Counted from the stretch's first letter, positions 21,527-33,121 are shown. The stretch is DNA of 64,000 nucleotides from Dactylellina haptotyla (GCA_031310005.1 CM062384.1:1302001-1366000); one strand, 5' to 3'. A program made the numbers and translations. Notes: a model not told the origin generated them from the letters alone.

Positions 21527-23042
21527 CTAGGCAACTACCGTCTCGGTCTTCTCGGCTCTCTCGGCAGCATCCTGTGCTTGCTCTGCCCAGGTACCACGAG
21601 GTGTCTCTGGTGAGAGGGGTGTTTCCGCTGTCTTCTCTGGTATCTCAACCTTTGGTTTTGATCCTGGGAGGCTTGGAAATTCGGCTTCATTAGCTACGTC
21701 AGCCGGAGTAGCTTGTTTTTGATTTTGACCGTGATGAGGGTTGTGCCCGCCCCTACCACCCCTATCGCCGCCGCCTCTATCACCACGCCTTCCTCTCCCA
21801 CCTCTACCTCTCCCTCGTGGCGAATGGAAAGATCTTTCACCATCACCTTCTACACCGTCTTCCCCGCCACCTTCTCTTGAATAACCAGCGTCCGGGTTTG
21901 ATATGAACCCGGAAACTCCGCCATGGGCTCCTCGGCGAGACCTACTAGAGTATCCCGATGGATTGTAGTCTTCTTCGGTTTTTGTAACATCCCATTCCCG
22001 ATTTTGTAATGCTTTTAGCTTCCGTTGGCGATTCTGTTCCCGTTCGGCACTACGATAGAGTTAATAGCCGATACTTAGGGCATTGGAGTTTGGAAGCTGG
22101 GTCGGGGTATACTCACTCTAATTCCTTCTTTTTCTTTCCATCTTCAACTTGCCGCTTCCTCTCTTCTGCCCTCCGTTTCCCTTCCTCAACCCTTCTTACT
22201 TGTTCCGCTTCATTAAATTTCTGTTCGTCTTCGGCAGCACGTAGATGCTTCTCGGTACGAGCTTGGTTCCTAAGTCGCACAGCTTCCATACGACTGGCTA
22301 ACTCCTCCTCGCTGAGCTTTTGGCGGTTTGGACCACCTGTCGTAATCCGATTTCGTGCCGGGAACTCCTTGCGGGGCGTTCCAGCGGCCGGACCAGAGGG
22401 AGGTGTCTTATCTTCCGTCTCATCCGGTTTGGGACTTGTTGACGGTGCAGGCTCGTCTTCTTCCGTGGCCGCAGCAACTTCTGTCGCGTCATTTCCCTCA
22501 GGTGGGACTTCTTGTGTCACCGGAGCAGTAGGAGGAGTAGGAGCAGCAGGAGCAGCGGCCGGCTTCTGTGGTGCAAACCGACTGACGATGCTGCTACCAG
22601 ATCCGTCGCCACCTTTCCAATCTGCGGCAGCTGGCGCGGGTGAGGTCGCGGTGTGACCTCCTCTGCCGCCGCCTCTAACCCGCGGTACCCCCCTTCCTCG
22701 ACCTCTCCCACGGGGAGCTCCTCGACCGCGTCCGCTATTCTGGGCTTTAGGGCCGGTGGGTATGACTACATCGTCCTTTTGCGGGGACGGATTGCGAACG
22801 ATCTCGTCGTCGAACAAATCCTCGGCCGGTCGACCGGTATTAGCGAAATCGTCGTCGGCGGGGTCGAGCGACGGGATTGTTTGCATATCTTCGTCCTATA
22901 CCATTTTCGCACCTTTTGCGTTAACACCACGAAAGCTACTTCTATTCATCTTTTTTTTTTCCTGTCTCAATTTTTTCATGCGGCTTAAAAAATACAAACG
23001 CCACACTCAGCCAAAAGTTAAAACGCGAGGGGTACTCACCAT
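21527..23042 (-). CDS. RGG/RG-rich coiled-coil protein, probable RNA-binding, three exons
   Basis: The preferred model is 23042-23040 (ATG only), 22895-22117 and 22049-21527, giving 434 aa in frame. The introns are GTGAGT...TATAG (144 nt) and GTGAGT...CGTAG (67 nt). Starting at the internal ATG at 22886 would remove four residues and the first intron. Order in the protein: acidic N-terminus (SLDPADDDFANTG), a first RG block (SGRGRGAPRGRGRGRG), a Pro/Ala/Glu low-complexity linker, a long charged helix or coiled coil (SEEELASRMEAVRLRNQA to KALQNREWDV), a second RGG block (RGRGRGGRGRRGDRGGG) and a short conserved-looking AEFPSLPGSKP tail. RGG blocks flanking a basic helix suggest RNA or ribosome binding, and the tail recalls Stm1/SERBP-type proteins, but I do not recognise a specific ortholog. 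Confidence 0.75.
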
Positions 23043-23550
23043 TTTGAAGGTATCGCGACCAATTGCTGTATATGGAAATATCGCCTGGAGTAAAAGATGA
23101 ATTGGAGGGATACTTAGCTAGTTCTCTTCACGCGGCGAGAAGGTCACCCGGAACAAAAAACTAGGACCCTGTGTGGATCGCAGCAAGGGGCAGGATAGCG
23201 GATATTTAAGAGGGGCAAGCCTGCCCCGCTAGTCTCTCCGGACTTTCGCCCAATTTGCCATGCCCGCGCCCATCCTGCGCATCGCGCGCTGATTCTTCAA
23301 ACCCACCGCAACTGCGGAAACTTAGGTTTATGGGTAGATGAGACGGCAATAATAATAATAGTAATAATTATAGAAGAAAAGGTCATTATGAAAGATTATA
23401 GTACAGATTTTCGCTTCATGGAATCCATCTATATGCATGCGCAAAATCTCCCTGCCAAGGAAAGAATTCTTTTGGGGGTATCCGTAAACGCCAAACAAAA
23501 CGTAGATATATGGTACAGTTCGCCTGGGCGAGCTAGTTCACGAGGATTTA
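23043..23550. other. Intergenic: promoter of the RGG gene, 3' flank of UTP7
   Basis: About 500 nt without coding signal. It contains an AAT-type microsatellite at 23348-23370. Confidence 0.55.
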
Positions 23551-25338
23551 TCACCTCACTGGTGCACGGTAAAATCTCGAAATTGCAGGACCTAGTTCTT
23601 CACGCTTCGACTCCGCGAGGCCTTGGGCCAAGCGCTTCCGTTTCTCTTTCATGGCTTCCAGTTTCAGGCGTTTATCGTCTATAATGTTCTTCTTGCCAGT
23701 CTTTCGAAGGTATCTTCTCAGAGTAGAGTTTTTGCCTCTCTGCCGATCCTTGATCTGAATCTTTTCGTCAATCTAAACACGCATGTTAGTTGATACACCT
23801 TGCTGAAATGGTGTGGTGAGTTCTGGAAATAACTTACCCTCTTCTTTTCGGCGTCCTGCCAGCTCTCCTGGTCCTTTTCGTCAGCCTTTCGTCGGTCTAT
23901 TTTACCGATAGACTCTGGATCCAGTGAAATCATTTCTGGCTGCAGTTTGTTCAACAGCATCCTGACTTCAGACTCTTGTCTCTGCTTCTTGCTCTCGAAT
24001 GGATTCAATTCGAGGGCGTCAAAGTTGGCTTCTCCGGAACCAGGGACAATGATCGACTCAAACCCGCCCATATGCCCAATACCCAACACGTCCTCAAAAG
24101 GACAGAATTTGACACCTTCCACAGTGTTAGCAGGAGTGTGATGCTGTAGATACGGCGAGTTCGCCTTAGTTCGCAGTGCGTCCTTCCAAATTGTGGTATG
24201 GGAGCCCCATCCAATAGCGAGCAGGCCTCTGTCGGAAATGTGTATCGATTTTGCAGGTATAGGTGTCGAGTAGCTGTGGACTTTTTTGTACATTCGAATA
24301 TCCCAGATGCTGACGAGAGACTCCTGTCCAACAGTTGCCATGTAGGTTCCCTCTCTATCAACAGCCATTGCACGGACAGGGCCTTTATGGCAAAGCATCT
24401 GGACCAAAGGTGTTGTCACATTCGGCGACCACAGCGACACTGTTCCTTTGGCGTGTCCTGCATGTATAATAGCGTTCCGCGGATTCTGTGTCATGGATGT
24501 CGGGCTACCCATCTTGGTGTTGATTTCGCAAACAAGGTTGCCTGTCGATGTATCTTGGTACTTGAGCCAGCCTGCGTTTCCAATCGTGGCAAGGAGGAAG
24601 TGGTACGGCAGGAATTCCATGTTGGTGACCTCGATGTGTTTCTTCAGACAGTGGACTTCGATGCCCTTGAGATCATAGATGTAAACGTACTTTTTCTGCG
24701 ACACGGCGAAGAATTGGGAGTTGTGCAACCATCTAGAATTTCTGATTAGCATCCGACTGGAGTAGCTGCCCGAAATTATTTATATGTACTCACTTGACAT
24801 CACGGATTGTCTCGTTCAATTGCAATTCTGTGTGCAGCGAGGACGAGCGCCAGTCGAATGCCGCAACATGACCCTTTCTCCCTCCAATCAGCAAATCCGT
24901 TCCAGTTCTGTTGTAATCGACACAATAAGGGCCGAAAGTTGGTAGCTTCAGCTCGAATCCTTTCTTCGCTGTTCCGACGTCCAATTCCTTCTGTAGGTCC
25001 TTCTGCGTGAAGTGATATGTCTTCTCCATCCCCTCTGCCTCCAAATAGCCCGGGTCTTCCTCCAGCAAAAGTTCCGTGGCTTTGGCTTGTATCGCACCAT
25101 CTCGGAATTTCGTTTCCATGCGCCTCATATTCTCCCGTAGTCTCTTTGCCTTGACGCTTTTGACCTGCACCTTCGCACCTCTGCCGTACTCCTCGATCGC
25201 ATTGTGCTGGAACGCCTTGATGGCCCGTTCTTCCTCGACCTGTGTCTCTCGTGCCCGCTTCTGCAGCATGACTTTGGCGTCGACTTTGTTCGGCCGGGTC
25301 GAGGCGACGACCGCGGGCGCCTCTTCGTCCGAGTCCAT
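23551..25338 (-). CDS. UTP7: U3 snoRNP protein Utp7 (WDR46-like), three exons
   Basis: Exons are 25338-24794, 24732-23838 and 23772-23551 (553 aa, in frame). The introns are 61 and 65 nt; the second has a canonical CAACTAAC branch site. The N-terminus is Asp/Glu-rich then basic. A WD40 propeller covers about 130-430 ([55 protein letters not shown]). It is followed by the BING4 C-terminal region ([36 protein letters not shown]) and the basic end ([18 protein letters not shown]). These are hallmarks of Utp7/WDR46, a 90S/SSU-processome component needed for 18S rRNA maturation in the nucleolus. It lies head to head with TSR1, with 301 bp between the start codons. Confidence 0.93.
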
Positions 25339-25639
25339 GTTGGGCAGCTTTGGTGGTGGTAGCTCGTGTGCGGAAAGGTGGTTTGCAATTGAAACTTTTT
25401 TTTTTTTCGCGACGACTTTTTAGCTGCGGCTCACGTGGTGATAAGGCGCACACAAAAAAACACAGACAACAAATTTTCTGCACTATTTTTTTTTGAAAAA
25501 ATTAATTCAACCCGGCTCTCAGTTCTTATAGCAACCTCACCGCAGGTGCGATTCACCTCGAACAAGCGAGTCAGAGCTACCGTTACGACTAGACGGACCC
25601 GGGAGGCTATTCGGCAGCCCGCATACGAAGACCGCAAGG
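25339..25639. promoter_or_regulatory. Shared divergent promoter of UTP7 and TSR1
   Basis: Only 301 bp separate the two ATGs, so both genes must draw on this segment. It contains A- and T-tracts and a TGAAAAAATTAA box at 25494-25505, close to the yeast RRPE of ribosome-biogenesis promoters. Coordinate control is an inference from the layout. Confidence 0.55.
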
Positions 25640-28155
25640 ATGGTGTCGAATTCCCACCACCATCGCTCGTCCAACAGGAACGGCCACAAGGCCTTCAAAT
25701 CTCGACATGCTACCAAGGGCCAGTTAGCTAAACAGAGCAAGGGCAAGGTCGAGAAGAACAGAAGCACCAAGCAGACTCACGCTCAAGCTCTCAAATCGAA
25801 GCTCGACAGACGGAACCAAGCTCGCCAGAAACAAATCCAGAAGGCTATCGAACGGGCGAAGGAGGACAAGATCTTTGATGGCAGAAATGGAGCTGCTAGG
25901 GTTGTCGCCATTGTGCCGTTGTGCGCGGATACATACTCTGAGGTGGTGCTGAACCACTTGAATGTTGCGCTGGATATGGAAACAAACAAGTACCCGACTG
26001 GGGTGCACAACATTGGGTATGAGCTCGATTTAATTGAAGGCTTAGCTTATCACAAGTCTATACTAATGTGGATATATGTGGTACAGAGTCGATAGGTTCA
26101 AGCAAAAGATACAATATATCGTCCCCGAACGGAAGCTACTACCCGTTCTCGATGCTTGCAAGTTCGCCGACTTTATATTCTTCGTATTGTCCGCTACACA
26201 GGAGGTCGATGACATCGGTGATGCTCTCCTTCGGGCTATTGAATGGCAAGGTGTTTCTACAGTGTTCAGTCTGGTTCAGAATCTGAACCAAGTGGAGCCA
26301 GCCAAACGACGACCAGATGTCAAAAAATCGTTGTTGAGCTACATGAACCATTTTTTCGCCGAGGAGGATAAGATTTATGCGGTGGACAACCCCTCCGAAG
26401 CCCTCAATGTCGTCCGGTCGGTTTGCACACAGCATCCGAGGGGTATCCTCTGGCGAGATGCCCGTTCCTACATGCTAGCTTCGGATTTGGAATGGGACCA
26501 TACCGAGAATATGGCGTACGTCACGGGCACCGTTCGTGGAAAGCCCTTGAAAGCGGATAGACTGGTGCAACTACAAGACGGCGGTGTTTACCAAGTCGAT
26601 AAAGTGGTGTCGATACCGAATGAATCGCATAGGAGCGAAGTTATGGATACATCGTCTATTGTGGAAGCACCAACTGAAGACCAAGATTCCTTGGAGCAGA
26701 TCTCAGATGAAATCGCAATGGAAGAAGAGGAGGAGGAGATGCAGTTACCGGATGCGAGGAGGGGTGTTTTGCTGGATGACCATCATTATTTCGACGATGA
26801 CGAAATCGACGGGATTGCTCCAGAACCAGTGAGGAAGCGAAGACTTCCCCCTGGAACCTCTGCGACGCAAGCCAAATGGATTGTCGACAGCGATACAGAT
26901 GATTCCGATTTTGAAGATGCTGATGAGGTAGAAGAGTTAATGGAGACAGCAGTAGAGGATGAGGATGATGACAGGATGGATGCCGAAGAAGATATGGATG
27001 ATGCGACTACAACATTTGGAACATCCAAAAGCGAAATGTTCTTAGATCTCTCCCCAGAGGAGGAAGCCAAAGCGTAGGTGCTAGTCTTACAGTCGAATGA
27101 ATAACTTGGGTAGCTAATATCAAGATAGGATCGCCGAGTTCCGCCAAAGAAACAAAGAAGCTGAGGAGGATCTCGAGTTCCCTGACGAGTTCGAACTTAA
27201 GCCTGACGAAAAGGCCAGAGAAAGACTACATCGGTACAGAGGTCTTAAAGATTTCAGGACGTCCCCATGGGAAACGAGCGAGGACGTTCCTTTCCAGCCT
27301 AAGAAATGGGATGCGCTAGCTAGGATCGACAACTATAAAGCTACGAAATTAAAGGTCCAACGGGAAGCGTTGGTCGGAGGCGTGGCGACGGGTTCAAAGG
27401 TCAAGGTTTATCTGAGAGGCGTTCCAAGACAGCTCGCCACAATGACTGTGGACGAATACAACGGTCGGGTGACGGGTCTCTTCAGCTTGCTGAGGCACGA
27501 AAACAAGAAAGCAGTAGTCAACTACAGTATCAACATGAGCAATGACTATGAGGGACCGCCAATCAAATCTAAGGATGAGTTGATTCTTCAATGCGGCTCG
27601 AGGAGGTGGAAAGTAAGACCGCTATTCAGCCAAGGCGGTGCTACTAAGAACAATGTTCACAAATACGAGCAATTCTTGCAACCAGGAAGAACATGTGTGG
27701 CTACGATAGTTGGTGAAGTAGCTTTTGGAAATATACCGGTGCTGTGGTGGAAGCAGCATCCCAGTGGTGAGTTCCAACCTATTTAATCCTTCTGAGAGAT
27801 ATAGGCTAACAACAGCAAAGGCAACTTGGAATTGGTTGGAACTGGTTCCTTCCTCAACACAGACCACGAGAGAGTTATCGCCAAACGCCGTGTCCTGACC
27901 GGCCACCCATACAAGATTCACAAGAAGATGGTGACCATCCGATATATGTTCTTTAGCGCTGAGGATGTAAACTGGTTCAAGGCTCTCCCACTCCACACGA
28001 AACGCGGACGCAGCGGTTTCATCAAAGAGTCTCTCGGAACTCATGGATACTTCAAAGCTACATTCGACAACAAGCTAAACCCGCAAGACACCGTCTGCGT
28101 ATACCTCTACAAGAGGTGCTTCCCAATAGAGGCTGAGGAGTGGTACGGACGGTAG
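25640..28155 (+). CDS. TSR1: Ribosome biogenesis protein Tsr1 (GTPase-like 40S assembly factor), four exons
   Basis: Exons are 25640-26016, 26087-27073, 27129-27766 and 27821-28155 (778 aa, in frame; yeast Tsr1 is of similar size). The introns are 54-70 nt with CTAAC/CTAAT-type branch sites. The N-terminus is the basic family signature ([21 protein letters not shown]). An inactive GTPase-like domain follows (about 75-300), then an acidic loop rich in Asp/Glu (about 355-465). The C-terminal EF-Tu-like beta-barrel domains contain [48 protein letters not shown] and the KRVVLTGHP-type segment (here [15 protein letters not shown]). Tsr1 occupies the pre-40S subunit and blocks early joining of initiation factors and the 60S subunit. 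It pairs functionally and physically with its neighbour UTP7. Confidence 0.95.
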
Positions 28156-28788
28156 ATCCCGTTCCTAAACACAAGCGGCTGGTGGGTGACCAACACCAGT
28201 GGGGGCCTTTCTGTATGATTTTTTTTTGGCTGCCAGCAGCTTACTTGCATATTTGCATATTTTGGGGCATGTTCTAGATCTAGGAGTTCTATCTTGTGCG
28301 GATAAAAGCAAGCTTGATTTTTCTCGGGTGGCAACCGTTATTGGGATAGATTAGTGTGGCACGAGGCTCGATCCGGTACCGTATCTACAATAGTTAGCCC
28401 AACCAGTGTTAAATATTCTATGGTCTCGTGATGTGATGTAATGAGCGGCACACAAGGGATGTAAACCCGTTAGTTGGTTCCTACGTTCCCTAGATGGTAT
28501 GTTTTTTGCCGGATTCGATGATCCCTTTGGACTTCAATGACGTTGGGTTTCGTCAAACTGCGGTGTCCCAATTGGCGGGGCAGTGGGGATAAATACTTCA
28601 ATGGCCGCACCTTCTTTTGAAGAGAGGGGTAAAAATATTATATTCAATAATATCTCAGAATTCAAAATTTACTTCAATTGGAATCGAAATTCTATAACTT
28701 GCGTGTGTATTTTCTAAATCTTTTGATAACCTAGAGGGTTTAGAATGGGACTGACATCATCGTAGCTAAACAACACACAATATCCAAC
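28156..28788. other. Intergenic between TSR1 and the Met-rich protein gene
   Basis: About 630 nt of TSR1 3' flank and upstream DNA of the next plus-strand gene. The downstream half is AT-rich. No gene was seen. Confidence 0.55.
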
Positions 28789-29385
28789 ATGAACTCTAAT
28801 TCGAACGACAAGTCTAGCAGCATGAGCGGTTTCCAAGACGTAATTACCAGCCTGCAATTTCCTGAAAATAAAAATTTCTAGCTGCAATGCAAAATATATC
28901 TAACAGTATCCTTTTAGGGCATGCGAAGCAATGTCGACCGCGAAGACAACCCAATGCAAATGCAGGGCCGACGAATGAGTTGGGTAAGCGAACTATTCAC
29001 CCTTACTTGTTCAGATACCTATCCTCTATACGCATATATATTCTAATATAACGATAAAATATAGACCGACAAAATCAAAGAAACAATGGGATTCGGCAGC
29101 TCGTCGCAATCTTCGGATAAGCCAATCATGCAACAGGCCCAGATGAAAGCTGAGTCAGCTATGGACAATATGAAAGAATCCATGCAGTCCACAGATACCG
29201 GCGCGAAGATGCAACGCCGGGGAAGCGACGTTTTAGAAGAGGTTAAAAGGGAGATGAAGATGAAAGAGATTGGTGGAAACCAGTTGTTTGGATCTCCTAA
29301 GGGGGCGAAGAGGGAAGGTATGGCCGGGAATGGCTTTTTGACGAAATATGCGAATGAAAGTGCTCCAGGAGAGAATTCGGCCTGA
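28789..29385 (+). CDS. Small methionine-rich hydrophilic protein, three exons
   Basis: Exons are 28789-28839, 28918-28983 and 29065-29385, all in phase 0, giving 145 aa. Intron ends are GTAATT...TTTTAG and GTAAGC...ATATAG. The protein is highly charged and has 16 Met (about 11 percent) and no Cys. Its pattern is Met- and Gln-rich helix (KPIMQQAQMKAESAMDNM, KESMQ, EEVKREMKMKEIGG) without hydrophobic segments. It is probably soluble and amphipathic or partly disordered, in the manner of stress-related small proteins, but I recognise no family. All three exons keep one composition and the splice sites are clean, which supports a real gene. Confidence 0.7.
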
Positions 29386-29899
29386 GCAATCGACACTGTA
29401 AAACAAAACAAAAAAACATTAATGATTCCGGTTTCATTATTATTTTGTAAGATTAGCATTGTGGAAGAACCCAGAATGGCACTCAGGTTGCGTTCGAGAG
29501 GAGTTTTCAATAACATTATCAAAATCAAAGACTTCGAAATTGATATCCGTGGCTTCTACAAATCACAACCCTTTGGGACCAATCACATACGATAAGATAT
29601 TATAATACATTTTCAAAATTTTGATTCCAGTTATGGATAAGATATAGTACGGTACAAAGCTTGATTTATCTTTGAGATTGGAGAGCAAGTCTCCAACAGA
29701 AAATGGGGCTGAAACATCAGTTTTTCTCCCGAAACCTTGTAGCGCCGGGCGCCCTCTATCAGCGGGCTTGAAATCCTTGATAATTATTCACAGTAGCCTG
29801 ATCTATTGTTCGGAATTTTTTGAACTCCACAGATTCTTCATTGACGTCTCAAGGGTGAAACGGTAAACGACGATTTGTATTTTCGACGATTGTGGCTGA
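29386..29899. other. Convergent intergenic region
   Basis: About 510 nt between two convergent genes, AT-rich, probably holding both 3' UTRs. No gene was seen. Confidence 0.5.
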
Positions 29900-30103
29900 T
29901 CAGGTATGTGAGGGGTCTGAAGAAAACCAACTTTCTAGCCAACGTCGTTCCTTGATGTTGTAAGATTTGCCGGTTGCTCTCGTAGTGACTCTTTCAACCG
30001 GAAGGCGGTTGCGACTGGGAACGGGAACAATGTTAAGGGGAGCTGCTAGTGACGAAGTGGTTATTGTCACCACTAGTAGAATAAGATTGCTTGAGAGTTT
30101 CAT
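29900..30103 (-). CDS. Small secreted peptide precursor, 67 aa
   Basis: Single exon. I chose the ATG at 30103 because it begins a clear signal peptide (MKLSSNLILLVVTITTSSLA, probable cut before APLN). An upstream in-frame ATG would bury that signal. The mature part is about 47 aa, basic, without cysteines, with Arg-rich spots (PSRNRLPVERVTTRATGK, KERRW) and an aromatic end. A TATA box lies 122 nt upstream. I recognise no family. Its short size leaves some doubt, but the signal peptide, TATA box and neighbouring secreted-protein genes favour a real gene. Confidence 0.6.
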   Translation of the reverse strand: MKLSSNLILLVVTITTSSLAAPLNIVPVPSRNRLPVERVTTRATGKSYNIKERRWLESWFSSDPSHT

Positions 30104-30224
30104 TATTGTGGTATGAGTGAAAGATGTATAGAAAGATAGGGTATATCGTGAAGTCGGCCTAGGGCTAGTGCTCTGATGTTTTAGGGGCAAGTTACTGAAC
30201 CAAGCAGGTGTTTTCAAGGTCCCG

Positions 30225-30231
30225 ATTTATA
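30225..30231 (-). promoter_or_regulatory. TATA box (TATAAAT) of the 67-aa secreted peptide gene
   Basis: Minus-strand TATAAAT, 122 nt before the ATG at 30103. Confidence 0.45.
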
Positions 30232-30630
30232 CGTGTTTATAATGCCAGGGGTTCATATGATAAGCTTGAAATTAGCTTTCCAAAAAAACATCATATTGTA
30301 TGTTGAAATATTTGGAATTCCAATCTCGAGTTTAAGGATAAATTCTCGTTCGAGAGCCGATAACGAATGAACGGTACATCTTCTAGCAAGGCATCAATGG
30401 TATTCAATAAAAGAATGATGCGACGACATTAGCTAAGTCGCGAGCCTGTCGTTCTGCAGTTATTTGTCGGCCCGCGAGTGTAGCCTGTTAATATTAATGC
30501 GTCCACCCCTTACTTCGCCCTTGATCTTTGGGAGTATAATATAATGCTTCAGGGTGAACCTAAGGAGTTTTAGGAATGCTATGAACTAGGCTACCAAATT
30601 GAAATAAAACCACGTTTACTACCTATGATA

Positions 30631-30745
30631 TATTAATGTCTACGACCACAGAATAAGGATAATTAGGTATCATATCCACACCGGTACCAGTCTATAAGAG
30701 CTTTGTATCAATCAAATAGGATTATCGAAGGCGATCAGATTTAAA
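30631..30745 (+). repeat. Diverged repeat, AT-rich copy A
   Basis: It aligns by eye over about 110 nt with 33008-33121: TATTAATGTCTACGACCA against TATTGATATCTACGACCA, later TATCAATCAA against TATCGATCAA and GCGATCAGAT against GTGACCAGAT. Most differences are C/T or G/A, with this copy the AT-richer one. Confidence 0.55.
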
Positions 30746-31689
30746 CTCTAATGTTAATATGTCTTTTGCTTTCGCGGTTGACCAAAATGGAAATCGAGTT
30801 TTAATTTACATTGAAAATTGGATCTATAGTTTGCGGGTGAAAATGCTTATATGACTTGATCTAAAATATTTAAATATCTTATTCCACGTGCAAATCGTTT
30901 TGGAACCATTGTGCTTCAACACGTAACATGCTTGTCTCGTAAGCCAGACGCCGTCCTAGCAGATTTAGTCGACATTATAATTGATTGAGTTTGGTCATGC
31001 TGGCCAGACAACACACTGACAAAAACAAATCAGATGTATTATATTTCTTCTATTTCTTTGGCTTTGTGTCTTCGATATTATTACTGCTGCCTCGTTTCGA
31101 CATCTCGGGCGTTTTTTGATATTGCCTAGATGCTCTACAATAGAAAATCGGTCGAGATTACTGGAGATAAAAGGAAAGGGACAGCATCTCTATATAGCTA
31201 TAGGATACCAAGAACCCCCTAGCTCGGCGCAATTGCGCAACCTCAGGTGCACAGGATAAGCATCAGATCCAGAATACAGAATGAGCAAACATTAAGCTAA
31301 TACTGGCACTGAACTTGAATTAACTTTGATGCAATCCGGCTTCGAAATCTCATGTAGAAAACCTTTCTATGTGACACCGATAATATACTAGTTTTTAGAA
31401 TTCAGTTTCTGCCTCGAACGATCACAACTGAACACCGACGGCGGAACACCAAAATGGTTTATATAAGCTAGAAATTGAAACTCACACGAAAAGTATCTCT
31501 AAGAGAGAGTTTTACGGCCTAAGCGTCATTGTATTTTTTATAGAGTCAATCCATGCTTACGTACATGCATAGAAAAGTAAGCCACTTGATCCTAGAGACC
31601 GCTACAAAGGCCTCGAGGTTGTCTGTATGCAAGTTAAACTTCGACCAAGCGGCGGAGGTTCCGAAAGCTTATCAATGCATCGGTCTGCT

Positions 31690-32538
31690 CTATGGGCAAG
31701 ATGGACAAATCAACTTCAGAGAAAAGTAATTAGACGCATCAACACACTTCGAGGAGCTAGCTGAATCGGTTTCTCCGAAACTAAAGCAATCGAGATCAGT
31801 GTAGAAAACAACCGTACATGCCGAAGCTGCGATAGCACATGAACCACCATCGAAACTTCCCCAGCTGTTCGAAAAATCGGGAATCGGGACAAGTGGTAAG
31901 GCATAGCACTGGCCGGAATTGATGTTAACATGAGGCTGGTTGTTGACCGGTGAATTGCATGAGAAGTCTTCGAAATTGTTGATCTGGATGGATGGATTAT
32001 GGTTGATGGTTGCCGTTACGGTTGTAGTTTGAGTGACCGTTGTTAATGGTGTCGCAGCCGTTATGGTTACGGCGGTGATACCAATGCAGGAGCAGGCGCT
32101 GGAGTAGCGGACACTGCCTGAGCAAGCAGATGCGTATGCCGGGATGCTGGAAGGAGATACTGTCACTTGGCGAGGTTGAACGACACGATTGGCGAGGCGT
32201 TTCCTTTTATTTGCTATCGTTATCGTTTGTGTAACTGTAGCTTGGGCCGTCACGGTCCTAAATGGCGCTTAGCATTTCTTGCTGAGCCTAGAGAATAGAT
32301 CTTTACTAACGATGTCGCTGGTGTGACTGTGATCTTCATATAAGAAGAGCAATCGACAGCAGCTTCTCTAGTTGGGAAAGCAGACGCAATGACAGCTAAA
32401 ATAATTTAGTCAATAGATAAAATATTGTATCCAAACGTCGTAGAGGATCTACCAACCGCGTAGACAATTGTCATGAGTGCAATCCGCAGCCGAGAGCCCA
32501 AGTAGGGCAGAGAAAAGAAAAATTTTGGCGAAATGCAT
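31690..32538 (-). CDS. Secreted Ser/Thr-rich cysteine-containing protein, 244 aa, three exons
   Basis: Exons are 32538-32457, 32395-32311 and 32257-31690, in frame. The introns are 61 and 53 nt. A signal peptide is clear (MHFAKIFLFSALLGLSAA). The mature N-terminus has a CTHDNCLRAVIAS motif followed by a DCSSY segment, a layout common in secreted proteins of filamentous ascomycetes. Next come a SACSGSVRYSSACSCIG cysteine motif and a run of Thr/Val repeats (TTVTQTTTVTAT), a likely O-glycosylated stretch. The C-terminal half has further Cys pairs and ends CPSCP, with no GPI signal. A TATA box lies 73 nt upstream. A cell-wall or extracellular role is inferred; no enzyme domain is seen. The SSAC-C motif is echoed in the LysM protein at 35.8-37.6 kb. 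Confidence 0.8.
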
Positions 32539-32610
32539 GGTGTGCTAAGTAATTGCCAAGTTTCTGGGCGCAATGCATGATGGCGGGAGAGGCAAATGTC
32601 GGGTTCCTAG

Positions 32611-32620
32611 TTTATATAAA
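32611..32620 (-). promoter_or_regulatory. TATA box (TTTATATAAA) of the 244-aa secreted protein gene
   Basis: Palindromic TTTATATAAA 73 nt before the ATG at 32538. Confidence 0.5.
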
Positions 32621-33007
32621 AAATGCAAGGTTACACCAAATTGCTGAAGTGCGAGATAATAAACGTTTTTAATTTGATATTCCGCTCAAGAGATTCAGCT
32701 GAGGCTGAACTCCATGTTATGATTTTGTTTGTACACAAGGGATTTAGTAATATTTTTCAAACCGTCCGCTGAAGAGTTATAATATGAACGGAACTTGCCA
32801 ACGACGCGCGTCGAAATATGTGGTTTTCGGCCACAAAGCTACCTTGGCCTCGAATGTTCGCCTACTGTGTACCCAAGACGCCGCATGCAATACAACCTAA
32901 ATGCAAACCGAAAGCGTGATTAATCAAACTTGTTGGTTACACCAAACTGGTAAAACCAAGAATGTTCTGTTAGAAAAACTTCTAGTTATAATGAGAACGT
33001 ATTACTA

Positions 33008-33121
33008 TATTGATATCTACGACCATAGAACGAGGAACACTGGGTATCCCGTCCGCTCTGCCTTACATAAGCCTCGTATCGATCAAGTAGTAGTATCGTG
33101 GGTGACCAGATGCGAATTCTG
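33008..33121 (+). repeat. Diverged repeat, GC-richer copy B
   Basis: Partner of 30631-30745. A short related piece (TATCCCGTCAGCTCTGCCCT) follows near 33339-33358, suggesting a third fragment. Confidence 0.5.

Larger units (their letters stand above)
30104..31689. other. AT-rich intergenic region with a diverged repeat copy
   Basis: 1.6 kb without coding signal. It contains the TATA box of the 67-aa peptide gene and one copy of a diverged repeat (30631-30745) whose partner is at 33008-33121. Confidence 0.5.

Noticed and set aside
22009-22656. 215-codon plus-strand frame over the RGG gene
   Set aside because: Antisense to a well-supported spliced gene; low-complexity translation.
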